A stretch of 64,000 nt of DNA from Trichomonas vaginalis G3 (GCF_026262505.1 NC_067206.1:16760641-16824640), one strand, 5' to 3'; shown: positions 10,289 to 21,089, counted from the first letter of the stretch. Numbers and translations are program-made. Notes: generated from the letters alone by a model not told the origin.

Positions 10289-10471
10289 TCTCTTCCTTCC
10301 ACGTGGTAAGCTTTTTTAAAAGTTTGGACAGACATAGAAATACTATATATATGTAGATTGAATTCTTTTATTTTGGCACTTTTTATTTTTTTAATGTTTT
10401 TTTCTCCAACACTCAGCCCCCAATTCAAATCAAGCATTTACCAACGTAAAATACCAGTATTCCAATCAATA

Positions 10472-10785
10472 AGAGGACAGTTCTGTCAAGACCCTTCCTG
10501 ATTTGAAGGAACTTGAAAGAACTGCTCTTTAACCGACTTCAAATAAGAAAATTTCACTCATATTATCATGTTAACATCGAAACTACTGCCATTTAGAGAG
10601 CAGTTCTTTCAAGATCTTCGAAGATTTAGAAGATCTTGAAAGAACTACTCTTAAAATGGCAGTAATTACAGTAACTTTCTACTTGATAGTAACAATACCG
10701 AAGCTACAGCCATTTAGAGGGCAGTTCTTCCAAGATCTTCCAAATCTTCGAAGATCTTGAAAGAACTACTCTTAAAAATGGCTGT
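10472..10785. repeat. Hairpin array, AGATCTTC family
   Basis: Three hairpins at about 10472-10530, 10585-10663 and 10706-10784, spaced about 115 bp. The second has 35-base arms (ACTGCCATTTAGAGAGCAGT outward, AGATCTTC inward) with three mismatches. Outer arms of the second and third differ (ACTGCC versus CAGCC) but each stays self-complementary. Confidence 0.9.
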
Positions 10786-11194
10786 ATTGCGAGAGGGTTT
10801 GATTTTTCGTTTATTAAAATTGTATTCTATGATATAATTTAATTCAAGATTTGTATTTCTGTTATTTTTGTGATATCATTCAAGTATATATATCAGAATA
10901 TGCACATAATGATACCGCATATACTTAAACTATGCGTATTTAAATCTTAGTGATCAATATAATTTTTTTTTGTAATATCGAATAAAAGTTTGTTTTCGCA
11001 TTTCCGTTTTATTTGACTAGATGAAGATAAGAATTCTTGAGAACGATTTTAAATAAATTGCCAAATTGAAGAATTCGATATATGATGATATTCACTGATT
11101 TCTGCCAAACTTGTAGGAATGAATCCATTTAGAATAAAAACGATTTGTGCATTGGAAGCTCAGAACAAGTTATGTTCATTATCCCAATATGAAG

Positions 11195-11251
11195 AAAATG
11201 CACGTTTAGAAAAAGACGATAACGATTAAATTACAAAATCGATAACGACCC
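11195..11251 (-). repeat. Right 57-bp inverted end
   Basis: Exact reverse complement of 6050-6106, ending CGATAACGACCC. Confidence 0.9.
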
Positions 11252-11527
11252 GATTTCGACGATCGTAGTCAATATTAGTTTCACTCATGTAAACACAGTG
11301 GAATTTAATAGAACTAGTATGGCATATTTGTGTGATATAAGTAAATTATGTATATCTCAAATTTTATCTCTGATGCATAACTTATTCTCACTCAAAAATA
11401 GTAATTTCATGTTCTTATTCACATTGTGATCATTTGCTATATGAGTTTAAATAGATTCATATGTGTATAAGCTATAATAGTGAAATTTTAAGAGAGTTGA
11501 AATTATATGATTTGATGTGTATGAGTA
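11252..11527. other. AT-rich spacer
   Basis: No gene or repeat recognised between the end of the 57-bp-end element and the next hairpin array. Confidence 0.5.
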
Positions 11528-11935
11528 TTTTCCCATTCTGCACATATATATGCAGGGTCTATCACTGGCACCCTGCACCTATATGTGCAGAATGGGAAAA
11601 GCTCGCACTTTTTACTTGCGATGCGAATGTGTCAGACACAATTCCCATTCTGCACATATATATGCAGGGTCTATTACTAGAACCCTGCATATATATGGGC
11701 AAATCATGAATTGCTTGCACTTTTTCACTTTAATATGAAACATTAGATTTTAATTTAAGAAAGGAGTTTACAAATGCAGGGTATTGTTCCTTTACCCTGC
11801 ATTCGTAAACTCCTTTCTTGAATAGCTTGCACTTTTTCCTAAGAATGTCACATCGAAATTTAAATTCAAGAAAGGAGTTTACAAATGCAGGGTATTGTTC
11901 CTTTACCCTGCATTCGTAAATTCCTTTCTTGAATA
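11528..11935. repeat. Hairpin array of two paired families, 111-114-bp period
   Basis: Four hairpins. 11528-11600 and 11642-11700 share the arm TCCCATTCTGCACATATA; 11756-11822 and 11864-11934 share GAAAGGAGTTTACAAATGC, with one mismatch in about 30 paired bases in 11756-11822. All four stems close on a GCAGGGT/ACCCTGC pair, and the first three are followed by a GCTCGCAC/GCTTGCAC-TTTTT motif. Confidence 0.92.
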
Positions 11936-12227
11936 TCTTCATTTCTTTAAATTATAAATATCACATTCAGTATTAAACTCGTCAAATCTCCTCAATTTCT
12001 CTTTATAATCATAAATAAACATTATCTATATTTCTTAAATTTCTCTATCTGTTAATTTTCATATCAAATTTCTCATTTTTTCAATTATTTTTCAATTTTT
12101 TGATTTTTTGGAAATATTTATTCAATTTTGTGTTGAATTTATTCAATTCTCTTTATATAATAAAATTATTCATTTTTATTTTTTAATTTTTGAATACATA
12201 CGATAATTTTTAATTCAATTTTTAAAC

Positions 12228-12800
12228 GAATGTTTTGATGGGACGAGCTTACTGAGCATAGGCTCATCCCATCAAAACATTCACTTAAAAACTCTGGCTT
12301 TCATCGAGGCCAGAGTCCACAATTCATCACCTCAGAGCCAAGTTCCTCCACGGTCGTCCTCATTAGGAATGATCCGAGAGGAACTTGGCTCTTCATGAAA
12401 CTCACAGCTCTGGCCTTTCCTGAAGCCAGAGCTTCGCAAACCATCCTCGGGGCCGGTTTCCTCAAAGACCGCCCTGATTCGGGGCGGCCGGAGAGGAATC
12501 CAGTCCCGAGAGAACCTTTATACGAAGCTCTGGCCTCTGCTAAGGCCAGAGCCTGCACATTTAATCCTCAAGGCCGAGTTTTGCGATGATCGTCGATCAT
12601 GTCGACGGTCTCGCAAGAACTCGGCCCTGAAAGACATACAGATACAGGCTCTGGCCTTAGCAAAGGCCAGAGCTTCGTTTTAAATACTCAGGGCCGGCTT
12701 CCCCAAATGCCGCCGTTATCCCGGGCGGCAGGAGCGAAATCCGGCCCTGGGACAATTACAAAACGAAGATCTGGCCTCTGAAGAGGTCAGAGCCAGACAA
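12228..12800. repeat. GC-rich array alternating a conserved short hairpin with variable long hairpins
   Basis: After an opening hairpin (12228-12282, 21-base arms, one mismatch), a short hairpin built on CTCTGGCC/GGCCAGAG recurs at about 12291, 12406, 12527, 12648 and 12769, every 115-122 bp. Between the copies lie long hairpins of unrelated sequence: arms GAGCCAAGTTCCTC (12335-12391), GGCCGAGTT..TTGCGA (12572-12626) and CAGGGCCGG (12689-12749), plus a weaker one near 12450-12510. GC content is far above the surroundings. Confidence 0.9.
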
Positions 12801-13165
12801 TTTAATAATCAGGGTCGAAATGCAAAGATGATGCCGGAAGGAGCGCCTAGACCGGTCAGAAGCGCTCCTTCCGGCACCAGAAAGACTAGAATGGAGCCCT
12901 GACCTTGAGAAAGGACCCCCTTCCCGGTCTTTCTGGCGAACTTTGCTTCGCATTGCGAGTGTCTGCTGCGAATCCGGGGCTGAGCAGCAGACACTCGCAA
13001 TCATAGGTCGCGGCAAGTGCACCTGCTGTGCCAGAATGCACTTGCCGCGACAATTGCGAAATGCAAAGATGATGCCGGAAGGAGCGCCCAGACCGGTCAG
13101 AAGCGCTCCTTCCGGCACCAGAAAGACTAGAATGGAGCCCTGACCTTGAGAAAGGACCCCCTTCA
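12801..13165. repeat. GC-rich hairpins with a duplicated 105-bp block
   Basis: A block holding TGCCGGAAGGAGCGC arms (12832-12846 with 12862-12876, perfect) recurs almost unchanged at 13060-13165. Between the copies are two perfect hairpins: 18-base arms at 12952-12969/12984-13001 and 14-base arms at 13008-13021/13037-13050. No protein is supportable; the open frames here arise from GC richness and run through both strands. Confidence 0.9.
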
Positions 13166-13689
13166 CTCTCTTTTGTCTAAAATTCACAACTTAAAACTCT
13201 GATTCTTTGTTATATTCCCAACTCCACACTATCTCCAACTTTTACTAACAAATACAAACCAAACGGATATATAAAACACATATATTATCGATTCTCCCTC
13301 TTTGATGCAAATCACATTCTTAACTCATACATCTAATTTATTCAAACAAATATCTCAACCATAATCATAAAGGCAAACCTTATTAATACCTTAAATATTC
13401 AACCTGTTTCCCCTAATCTCAAAATTTGATAGGTTATATAACGAGTCAACATCCGCGAAAAACGAATAGATGCTCATACACACAAGGTTAAGACAAATGC
13501 CGCTGTGATTATGGCTCCAGATATATCCAGTGGCGAAATAGCGATTTTGGCAGAAAAAAATGGAAAATTTTTGAACGATAAGAAAAAAATGGAACCGACC
13601 CATATTCTCTACCATCATGCGTTTTTACAATTGGATTTCTGCAAATCTGACAGGAACTAGATAATTAACGCAATTATTACAAGAGACAG
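13166..13689. other. Spacer downstream of the second transposase
   Basis: AT-rich, with no gene I can support. The minus-strand frame at 13391-13618 shows no recognisable features. Confidence 0.5.
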
Positions 13690-15706
13690 TTAATATAATG
13701 GAAAATTTGCTGGATTTTCATGAAAACAATCATTTTCACAATAGATATCTAGTTGATTTGGTGTCGAGAAGAAGACTTCTCCTATTTTGTTTTGACATTC
13801 AACCTGATTATCAAATGCAATCGTTACTTTTTGAAAAATTAATTTAATGTTCAAAAGAAAGTCATCATGCTCAGTTCTATGTGCTTCATAGGTTTGATAT
13901 AAAAAGGTGTATAATAAATCAAGATCTACCAAATTTTCAAAATTACGATTAATTAAATCTTGCAAAATCTTTGCAAGTTCAAAAACATCAGAGATATCGC
14001 ATGTTAGAGTAGAAATATCAATCTTATCAGATTGATATAAACTGTTAGAACATGAAACATTCTGTTCGGTATTCTCGAATTTGATGGAAAATTTGTCGAT
14101 GATTTCTCCTTTGAATTCTTCCACCTTTATATTTAATTGATTTGCGCAATTAGATATGACAGCATTCAAAAGACTATTAATGATTGATTCATCATGTGGG
14201 CAAAAAGTCCATAGTTGTATGATTACTATAAGAAAACAGTAATTGTGCTTGTTGGGTATCCCCAAATTGAAATTATGATTAGACAAAACCTTACAAATGG
14301 AAGGATTGAAGTCAACATCATGATTACGTAAGTTAATCTTTCCTTTATTTACTGGACATAAAGTAAGTATCTCTTCCAGATTATTATCTGTAACAATACC
14401 TTTCTCAATTCCTGCCTCATGAGATAATCTTCCTTGCATTGCATGTACTGCATCAGCATTTGCAAAAACACAAATTGCAGTCTCATTGTTCAGTCGGCAA
14501 TACAAATAACTCAGCTCATATAGCTTAAAAACAAAGTTTTCATAATCGCCAACATTCTTGAAATACCAAGTTTTCTGCTTCCAGTCATTTGGGAGATTTT
14601 CTGCCCTAAATGACACTGTTTTTCTGCATGTCAGTTCGTCAGATTCGTATCCAGTTTTATAACCATCTACACATTTTTCCTTTTTCCTTTCTTCTTTAAG
14701 ACGAATCTTTTCGTTAAGGATTTTTGTTTTGTACTTCTCATTATTACGACGATCATGATCATATGCCTTTTTTGCAAAGTATTTATTGATTCGATTTAAG
14801 CATGATAAATCATAATGTTCGAAATCAATACAAAATCTTTCAATTAACATTTGTTGCCAGTTCTGATGATTAAACGATAAAACTGTTATAAAACATCTCG
14901 CTATAAAACCGACTGTCCAATCTCTTTTTTTCTATATATCTACTTTTCATAGCGTTGAAAAATTCACTGAAGTTTGTGTGACAATTCCGTCTTACAAAAT
15001 TAAAAAGAACAGCAGTACTATCAATTAAGTCAACAATTTGATCTTTGAGCTTATGATTTGCATATTCAGTTTTCAGACTCAACCATTTTTCGATCTTTTC
15101 ATCAACTTTAAGATGAGTGCTATTTAAGATTCCTCTAAATCTTATTTCCAAAAATTCGAATTTTTCATTAGTAAAAGTAGAAATTAATGTGTGATTGATG
15201 TCTTTTAGAATAACACATTGAGCGCCGGATTTGGCGACCACTTTTCCTGCCTTAGAATCGTTATCTGAAACAAAGGCATTTATATGTTGAAACTTGTCTG
15301 TTTTAACTATTTCTTTCAAGCATTCGATTTCCATCAAAGATGGAAATTTTGAATCCTTGTAAATTACAGTTTTTAAACCAGGAAATATTGTATCAGATTT
15401 AATGCATATTCTAAATAAACTGCAATATTTTCGATGTAAATTAATTGCTGTTCCGATTGCCTTTTTGGCAAACCGCCGACCCGAATAAGCACCATCATTG
15501 CAAAAAAATTTTTTAACATTATCTTTATATAGTTCATCTAATTTGTCAATTTCTTCTAAAACAAAATTTTCCAATTCAATTACTAATTCTCTTTGTCGTG
15601 CATATAATGTATCTGGTGAAGGTCTTATATACGAAAAAAGGAGATTTGACAGAATGTCAAATCTCCTCAAAAAGTGACAATTTACATGGCAAACAATTGC
15701 GAGCAA
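13690..15706 (-). pseudogene. DDE transposase gene with one frame change
   Basis: The upstream part (14870-15706) holds FCNDGAYSGRRF, then AFVSDNDSKAGKVV, then ILKDINHT. These are the first acidic site, second acidic site and D-x-x-H motif in the same order and spacing style as the transposase at 2489-3598, with which it also shares an ME(x)n block. The downstream part (13690-14850) has a basic, charged helical stretch (KNIxKxK-rich, about residues 35-60) and no further motif I know. The reading frame changes once near 14,860; the two parts are otherwise clean. No convincing ATG precedes the conserved domain, and the 5' end runs into a hairpin cluster, so the N-terminus may be missing. I found no end repeats, so element limits are unknown. 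Confidence 0.65.
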
Positions 15707-15901
15707 TTTTTAGCCATTTTGGCTGAGAACTAGGGTCTGCGAGGTACATAGATAGAATCAGTACCTCGCAGACTCTAGTTCTCTATATGGCGCCGAGAAA
15801 TTTTGGTGAAATTCGACGACATTTCACCAAAATTTTCTCGACGCCATAGGATGAATTGGAGGGTGTGAGATACTATTACATATAATAGTACTCCACCCTC
15901 C
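15640..15901. repeat. Hairpin cluster upstream of the transposase remnant
   Basis: Four hairpins in 260 bp: GGAGATTTGACA arms (15640-15666, perfect 12 bp); GAGAACTAGGGTCTGCGAGG arms (15725-15783, 23 bp, one mismatch); GAGAAATTTTGGTGAAAT arms (15789-15845, 24 bp, one mismatch and one gap); GGAGGGTG and ACTATTA arms (15858-15901). The first follows a TCACTT initiator-like motif on the minus strand by about 20 bases. Confidence 0.9.
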
Positions 15902-16595
15902 AAAACCTCGAAAATCTCAAAATTTCCTGCAATTATCATCAACTTTGCATAGCACAATCGGCCAAAAATTCATTCAATTGTCCTTCTTCTCAATATTTCT
16001 TAACTCTTTCGATTTCTTTCAAAATATCTTTCAATAATCTTTCAATGATAAATATTATACAAAAACGATTAGTATGAAACTTTTTTGCATTTTAAAAATA
16101 TTTTATATTTCTGTTTTTATTTCAATTTTTATATTTTTATTTTCCTTTTTTTAGATGAAACTTATTTGTTCACCAATATTCCTTATTTTATAAAATTTTT
16201 CAATTGAATACTACAATAATTTTATCTCTCCTTTATTAAATTTTCGATTTTTATGTTAATTCTAATTCTTTGCACTATTTCTTGTCTAAATCTTCTAAAA
16301 TTTTTATTTTAATTTAATTTGACACATAATCATCCTTTTAATTTTCGATTCAAATCCTTATCCTCTTCATTATTTTTCAATATTTTTTATCGTAATTTGT
16401 AAAATTCGTTCTTTAATAGCTGTTTAAATAATCCAAAACCATGATATTTATTATTGTTAATTATTCCTAATCATGTTTTTTCCATTAATTTTAATTTTTT
16501 ATTTTCTGAACCATTTAAATTAATTTTGTTAAGAATATTTTTTCAATATAGACTTCTGAAATAATTAAATTATTCTCAAATTCTCACAAATTATT
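15902..16595. other. Very AT-rich upstream spacer
   Basis: Runs of T and short ATTTTC words; no gene or ordered repeat seen. It ends at the initiator of the integrase-type gene. Confidence 0.5.
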
Positions 16596-16601
16596 TCATT
16601 T
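16596..16601 (+). promoter_or_regulatory. Initiator TCATTT of the integrase-type gene
   Basis: It matches TCAYWW, and its A lies 18 bases before the ATG at 16616, the usual leader length for this organism. Confidence 0.55.
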
Positions 16602-16615
16602 TAAATTTGTTTAAA

Positions 16616-19600
16616 ATGAATTTGTACACCTTAGTTGATTCAGCTTATCTTGAAACAGCTCTAGCACAGATTCAAAGGCGCACACCGTTAGCCATTGTTC
16701 TCACAAATGTTCCATTAGTCAACAACACTATTCGTTCATCAATTAACAAGATAACATTTTACAAAGCTCTCTTATGTAATAGACTAATTACTCTTGAAGA
16801 GTACTTACATCATACATACAAACTTCAAGAGTTTACTACTTTCTACATTAAATATAATAATCGACTCTACGAGTGTTCATCCATTTTGAAACACAGAGAT
16901 GACACTCTCCTTACCGATTATTTGATATTACAAAGTTCAAACGACTCTCGTATACAGGAAGAACCCTCATCAGCCAGCACTCCTCTACAACGCCAGCTTT
17001 CATCAGCCAGCACTACCAACTCTGTTCCACAGCAACAACTCTCACCAGCCAACGCTCCTCTACAAAGCCCACTTTCTGCCAACACCCGCCACAACACCAG
17101 CTCTCTGCCAACGCTCCTCTTCAACGCCAGCTTTCATTAGCCAGCAGTACCAACACTCCCCCACAGCCACAACTCTCTGCCAGCACTCCCCCACAACGCC
17201 AGCTCTCTGCCAATACTCCTCTTCAACGCCAGCTCTCTGCCAACACCTCGGCACAGCAACAACTCTCTGCCAACACTCCTCTTCAACGCCAACTCTCTGC
17301 CAATACTCCTCTTCAACGCCAGCTCGCTGCCAACACCTCGGCACAGCAACAACTCTCTGCCAACACTCCCCCACAGCAACAACTCTCTGCCAACACTCCT
17401 CTTCAACGCCAACTCTCTGCCAATACTCTCTCTTCAACGCCAGCTCGCTGCCAACACCTCGGCACAGCAACAACTCTCTGCCAACACTCCCCCACAGCAA
17501 CAACTCTCTGCCAACACTCCTCTTCAACGCCAACTCTCTGCCAATACTCCTCTTCAACGCCAGCTCGCTGCCAACACCTCGGCACAGCAACAACTCTCTG
17601 CCAACACTCCCCCACAGCAACAACTCTCTGCCAACACTCCTCTTCAACGCCAACTCTCTGCCAATACTCCTCTTCAACGCCAGCTCGCTGCCAACACCTC
17701 GGCACAGCAACAACTCTCTGCCAACACTCCCCCACAGCAACAACTCTCTGCCAACACTCCTCTTCAACGCCAACTCTCTGCCAATACTCCTCTTCAACGC
17801 CAGCTCGCTGCCAACACCTCGGCACAGCAACAACTCTCTGCCAACACTCCCCCACAGCAACAACTCTCTGCCAACACTCCTCTTCAACGCCAACTCTCTG
17901 CCAATACTCCTTTCAACGCCAGCTCGCTGCCAACACCTCGGCACAGCAACAACTCTCTGCCAACACTCCCCCACAGCAACAACTCTCTGCCAACACTCCT
18001 CTTCAACGCCAACTCTCTGCCAATACTCCTCTTCAACGCCAGCTCGCTGCCAACACCTCGGCACAGCAACAACTCTCTGCCAACACTCCCCCACAGCAAC
18101 AACTCTCTGCCAACACTCCTCTTCAACGCCAACTCTCTGCCAATACTCCTCTTCAACGCCAGCTCGCTGCCAACACCTCGGCACAGCAACAACTCTCTGC
18201 CAACACTCCCCCACAGCAACAACTCTCTGCCAACACTCCTCTTCAACGCCAACTCTCTGCCAATACTCCTCTTCAACGCCAGCTCGCTGCCAACACCTCG
18301 GCACAGCAACAACTCTCTGCCAACACTCCCCCACAGCAACAACTCTCTGCCAACACTCCTCTTCAACGCCAACTCTCTGCCAATACTCCTCTTCAACGCC
18401 AGCTCGCTGCCAACACCTCGGCACAGCAACAACTCTCTGCCAACACTCCCCCACAGCAACAACTCTCTGCCAACACTCCTCTTCAACGCCAACTCTCTGC
18501 CAATACTCCTCTTCAACGCCAGCTCGCTGCCAACACCTCGGCACAGCAACAACTCTCTGCCAACACTCCCCCACAGCAACAACTCTCTGCCAACACTCCT
18601 CTTCAACGCCAACTCTCTGCCAATACTCCTCTTCAACGCCAGCTCGCTGCCAACACCTCGGCACAGCAACAACTCTCTGCCAACACTCCCCCACAGCAAC
18701 AACTCTCTGCCAACACTCCTCTTCAACGCCAACTCTCTGCCAATACTCCTCTTCAACGCCAGCTCGCTGCCAACACCTCGGCACAGCAACAACTCTCTGC
18801 CAACACTCCCCCACAGCAACAACTCTCTGCCAACACTCCTCTTCAACGCCAACTCTCTGCCAATACTCCTCTTCAACGCCAGCTCGCTGCCAACACCTCG
18901 GCACAGCAACAACTCTCTGCCAACACTCCCCCACAGCAACAGCTCTCTGCCAATACTCAGCCTCAGCCTCACCCATCTGTGTCTATTCCCCTTAAGCGCG
19001 GGAGACCCAAAGTTAATGTACCAAAAGATCTTAAGGTAACTATTAGAAACCTAATTGAGCAGCATGGCCATCTTGGAATAATCTCCGCCTATAACCAAAT
19101 AAATAAAGATATCGAATATGCCAAATCTCATTTTGAGGCATTTTTGGACATGAAGACGGGTATTGTTCCACAGCCAACGCCTACCCAAGCATGGTTCTCC
19201 GCTATTGAACGTTTTAAGCCCCTGAATCAAATTTCTTCCGCAATTCCTTCCGGACTTATGATTGAAGAGTCTCCATTATCATTTCCATCTGAGCTGAGGA
19301 ACATTAAATATCTTACAAACCACACCCCCCTCAAGACATATGGTAGAAAGAGCTTTAGAGAGCTAGGCTTTGGCACGTCCAAGGGACCCTATCGGCCAAA
19401 AGGAAAGACAAATACTTAGCTGCCTTTCTAACCAAATATGGCACGTTGATATCCACTTCTTGGCAAAAAAGAGAAGTCAGATTCTTTATGCTGTGATTGA
19501 TGACTGCACAAGGCTCATCATAGAATGGCAGCATCTTTCGTCAAAACATGCTAGCCAAACAGTGAAAGTAATTAAGAGAGTAATAGCCCGTTATGGACCA

Positions 19601-19954
19601 CCACATACAATTTGGTCCGATAATGGCGGCGAGAATAAAGGCCAGTTCCTAAAGGCTATGAGGGTTCGGGGGATCAATAATGTATATATTGTCCCCCATT
19701 GCCCATACCAAAATGGGAAAATCGAGCGCTTGTGGCCTAACATAGAGAGCAGAGAGTTGTCATGGGCAAAGATTCAACAATGGGTTGAGTACTATAATGC
19801 TAAACCTCATCTAGCATTACCAACTCATTATGTGAATGGAAAACAAATTCACTATAGCCCATCTGAAATGTGGAAGAAACTTCCAATTTGGAAGAGGGGA
19901 ATGCCGGCAAAATGGATTGTGGATGGAGTCTCTCAAGATTTTCTTCCAGGTTAA
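16616..19954 (+). mobile_element. rve-type integrase/transposase gene interrupted by a 120-bp repeat array
   Basis: In order: an N-terminal domain without known relatives (first about 100 codons); a Ser/Ala/Asn/Thr/Pro/Gln linker grown into a long tandem array; a helix-turn-helix-like segment beginning GRPKVNVPKDLK (about 19000); and an rve integrase core with WHVDIHFL, IWSDNGGE and QNGKIERLW, giving D, D and E with about 35 residues between the last two. The core resembles IS3EU/Ginger-type and Maverick-type integrases; no capsid gene adjoins it, so a DNA transposon is the more likely source. An acidic Glu-rich stretch (19958-20146) follows. The locus is not one open frame and has a few breaks. 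No end repeats were found. Confidence 0.6.
17140..18960 (+). repeat. About fifteen 120-bp tandem repeats inside the integrase-type gene
   Basis: On the plus strand each unit encodes 40 residues: four variants of a ten-residue SANTPLQRQL / AANTSAQQQL-type motif. Units from about 17500 to 18900 are close to identical, which points to recent amplification, with a few length differences. The long minus-strand frames across this array arise because 120 is a multiple of three and are not taken as genes. Confidence 0.9.
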
Positions 19955-20204
19955 CTTGTGGCCAATGAGATGCCAGAGCTCCAAGGAATCGAAGAAGATG
20001 AATGTGAAAAAGAAGGCGAGGAAGTTGAAGAAGAAGAAAATAAGGCGAATCCGGTTGAAATAGAAGAAGATAGTAATGAAGAAGAAGAAGAATACGAAGT
20101 AAATTATGAAGAAGAATATCAAGAAGATTATGATGATTCATTTTAATATTACGAATAAAATGTCACTTTTCTATTTTTGACACATAAAGTTGTCACTTTT
20201 TCTG

Positions 20205-21089
20205 TCAAACTGTTTTTATCGTTTTCGTATATAACAAAGGAACATATATATTAAGCATTGACATTAAGAAAACATATCTAGTGAATCCAATACCAGTAAA
20301 ATAACACGCCAAAATATGTTTATCTAACTTACAGTTAGAATATTCTTTTCCTTTATGTATTTCAGCAGAATTCACTGTTTTTTTGATTTTTGGCGAAGAA
20401 ATTTGATTTTGATTAACATTTTGTTTGAAATTCATACCGTAATTTTGAAAAACTGATTGTGATGGATCAATATGATATGCTTCTGAAATATTCGTTGAAT
20501 TTTCTATTTTATTTATAATTTGATCAAATGAACCTGTCAATTTATTTTCAAAAGTGACATTTGTATTTTCTGACAAATTTTGATTTGTATTATTATTTGT
20601 ATTTGAGTTATTAATTATAGAATCATTGTCAAATAATTTTTCAGATTCTGAATACGAATCTGATAACATGTCATAATCAGAGGAATCATATTCAAAATCA
20701 GATGAATCTTCTTCATAATCATTGTATTCATTGTCTGAAACAGGACGACTGATTTGTTCCACTATATCTCTAATTTTCTCTCCCTCTTCCTCAATGCTAA
20801 TCTGTGGAGGGCGCTCAATCGCTATAGATGTTTGTGCATTGCTTTCGTCTTCTTCTTGAGTTGTTAATGGTTTAACATTAATATAACTTATTGGAAATTC
20901 TATTTCAGTGTCAATATCTGTTTTAAAAGCGAGTACACCTTTAACTTGAGATATATTGTCATGTGTTTTAATGAAATCATCTATAGTAAATCCTTCTTGA
21001 GCTGGTATTTCGATTTCAAGTCTCCAAATTTCTTCATTCATGAATTGAAACGATAAAATTTTATTTTTGATTATTCTACTACTATTCAT
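20205..21089 (-). CDS. Hypothetical acidic, Asn/Ser-rich protein
   Basis: A 294-residue protein from the first ATG; the frame continues a few codons upstream without one. About the first 85 residues are mixed and globular-looking (EEIWRLEIEIPAQEGF, IEFPISYINVKPL). Residues 90-160 are acidic with Asp/Ser/Tyr runs, followed by an Asn-rich stretch. The last 35 residues are hydrophobic and could form one membrane segment. I do not recognise a family. It may be host or belong to a lost element; it is the only gene here without mobile neighbours in its own frame context. A minus-strand TCATTT initiator (21141-21146) lies 55 bases upstream, longer than the usual leader. Confidence 0.55.
   Translation of the reverse strand: MNSSRIIKNKILSFQFMNEEIWRLEIEIPAQEGFTIDDFIKTHDNISQVKGVLAFKTDIDTEIEFPISYINVKPLTTQEEDESNAQTSIAIERPPQISIEEEGEKIRDIVEQISRPVSDNEYNDYEEDSSDFEYDSSDYDMLSDSYSESEKLFDNDSIINNSNTNNNTNQNLSENTNVTFENKLTGSFDQIINKIENSTNISEAYHIDPSQSVFQNYGMNFKQNVNQNQISSPKIKKTVNSAEIHKGKEYSNCKLDKHILACYFTGIGFTRYVFLMSMLNIYVPLLYTKTIKTV

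Larger units (their letters stand above)
6050..11251. mobile_element. Non-autonomous 5.2-kb element with perfect 57-bp ends and nested inverted repeats
   Basis: The first and last 57 bases (6050-6106 and 11195-11251) are exact reverse complements, opening GGGTCGTTATCG. No target duplication is obvious. No gene is visible. Inside lie, outermost to innermost, a hairpin triplet (6522-6785), an inverted pair around 7208/10288, mirrored hairpin arrays (7580-8200 and 9833-10143), and an innermost inverted pair at 8305/9653. A third hairpin array lies outside the nested part at 10472-10785. The perfect ends point to a recent, transposase-driven insertion by a partner I cannot identify. Confidence 0.7.

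Noticed and set aside
7148-10356. Lys/Arg-rich frames at 7148-7399 and 10078-10356
   Set aside because: They are the two arms of an inverted repeat plus purine runs, so they translate alike without being genes.
6050-11251. 9- or 10-bp target duplication (Mutator type) around the 57-bp-end element
   Set aside because: Flanks TGAATTATG and GATTTCGAC do not match, so the superfamily stays open.
12228-12800. CRISPR-like array
   Set aside because: The conserved short hairpins recur regularly, but the intervals are themselves hairpins, not unique spacers. The repeat is under 30 bases, there are no cas genes, and the organism is eukaryotic.
12301-13187. Open frames of 60-143 residues on both strands of the GC-rich hairpin region
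   Set aside because: GC-rich palindromes lack stops on both strands; the translations mirror each other and have no domain.
17060-18976. Long minus-strand protein (638 residues) and other minus-strand frames over the repeat array
   Set aside because: They exist only because a 120-bp repeat keeps every frame open. The plus strand continues into real integrase sequence with ordinary composition.
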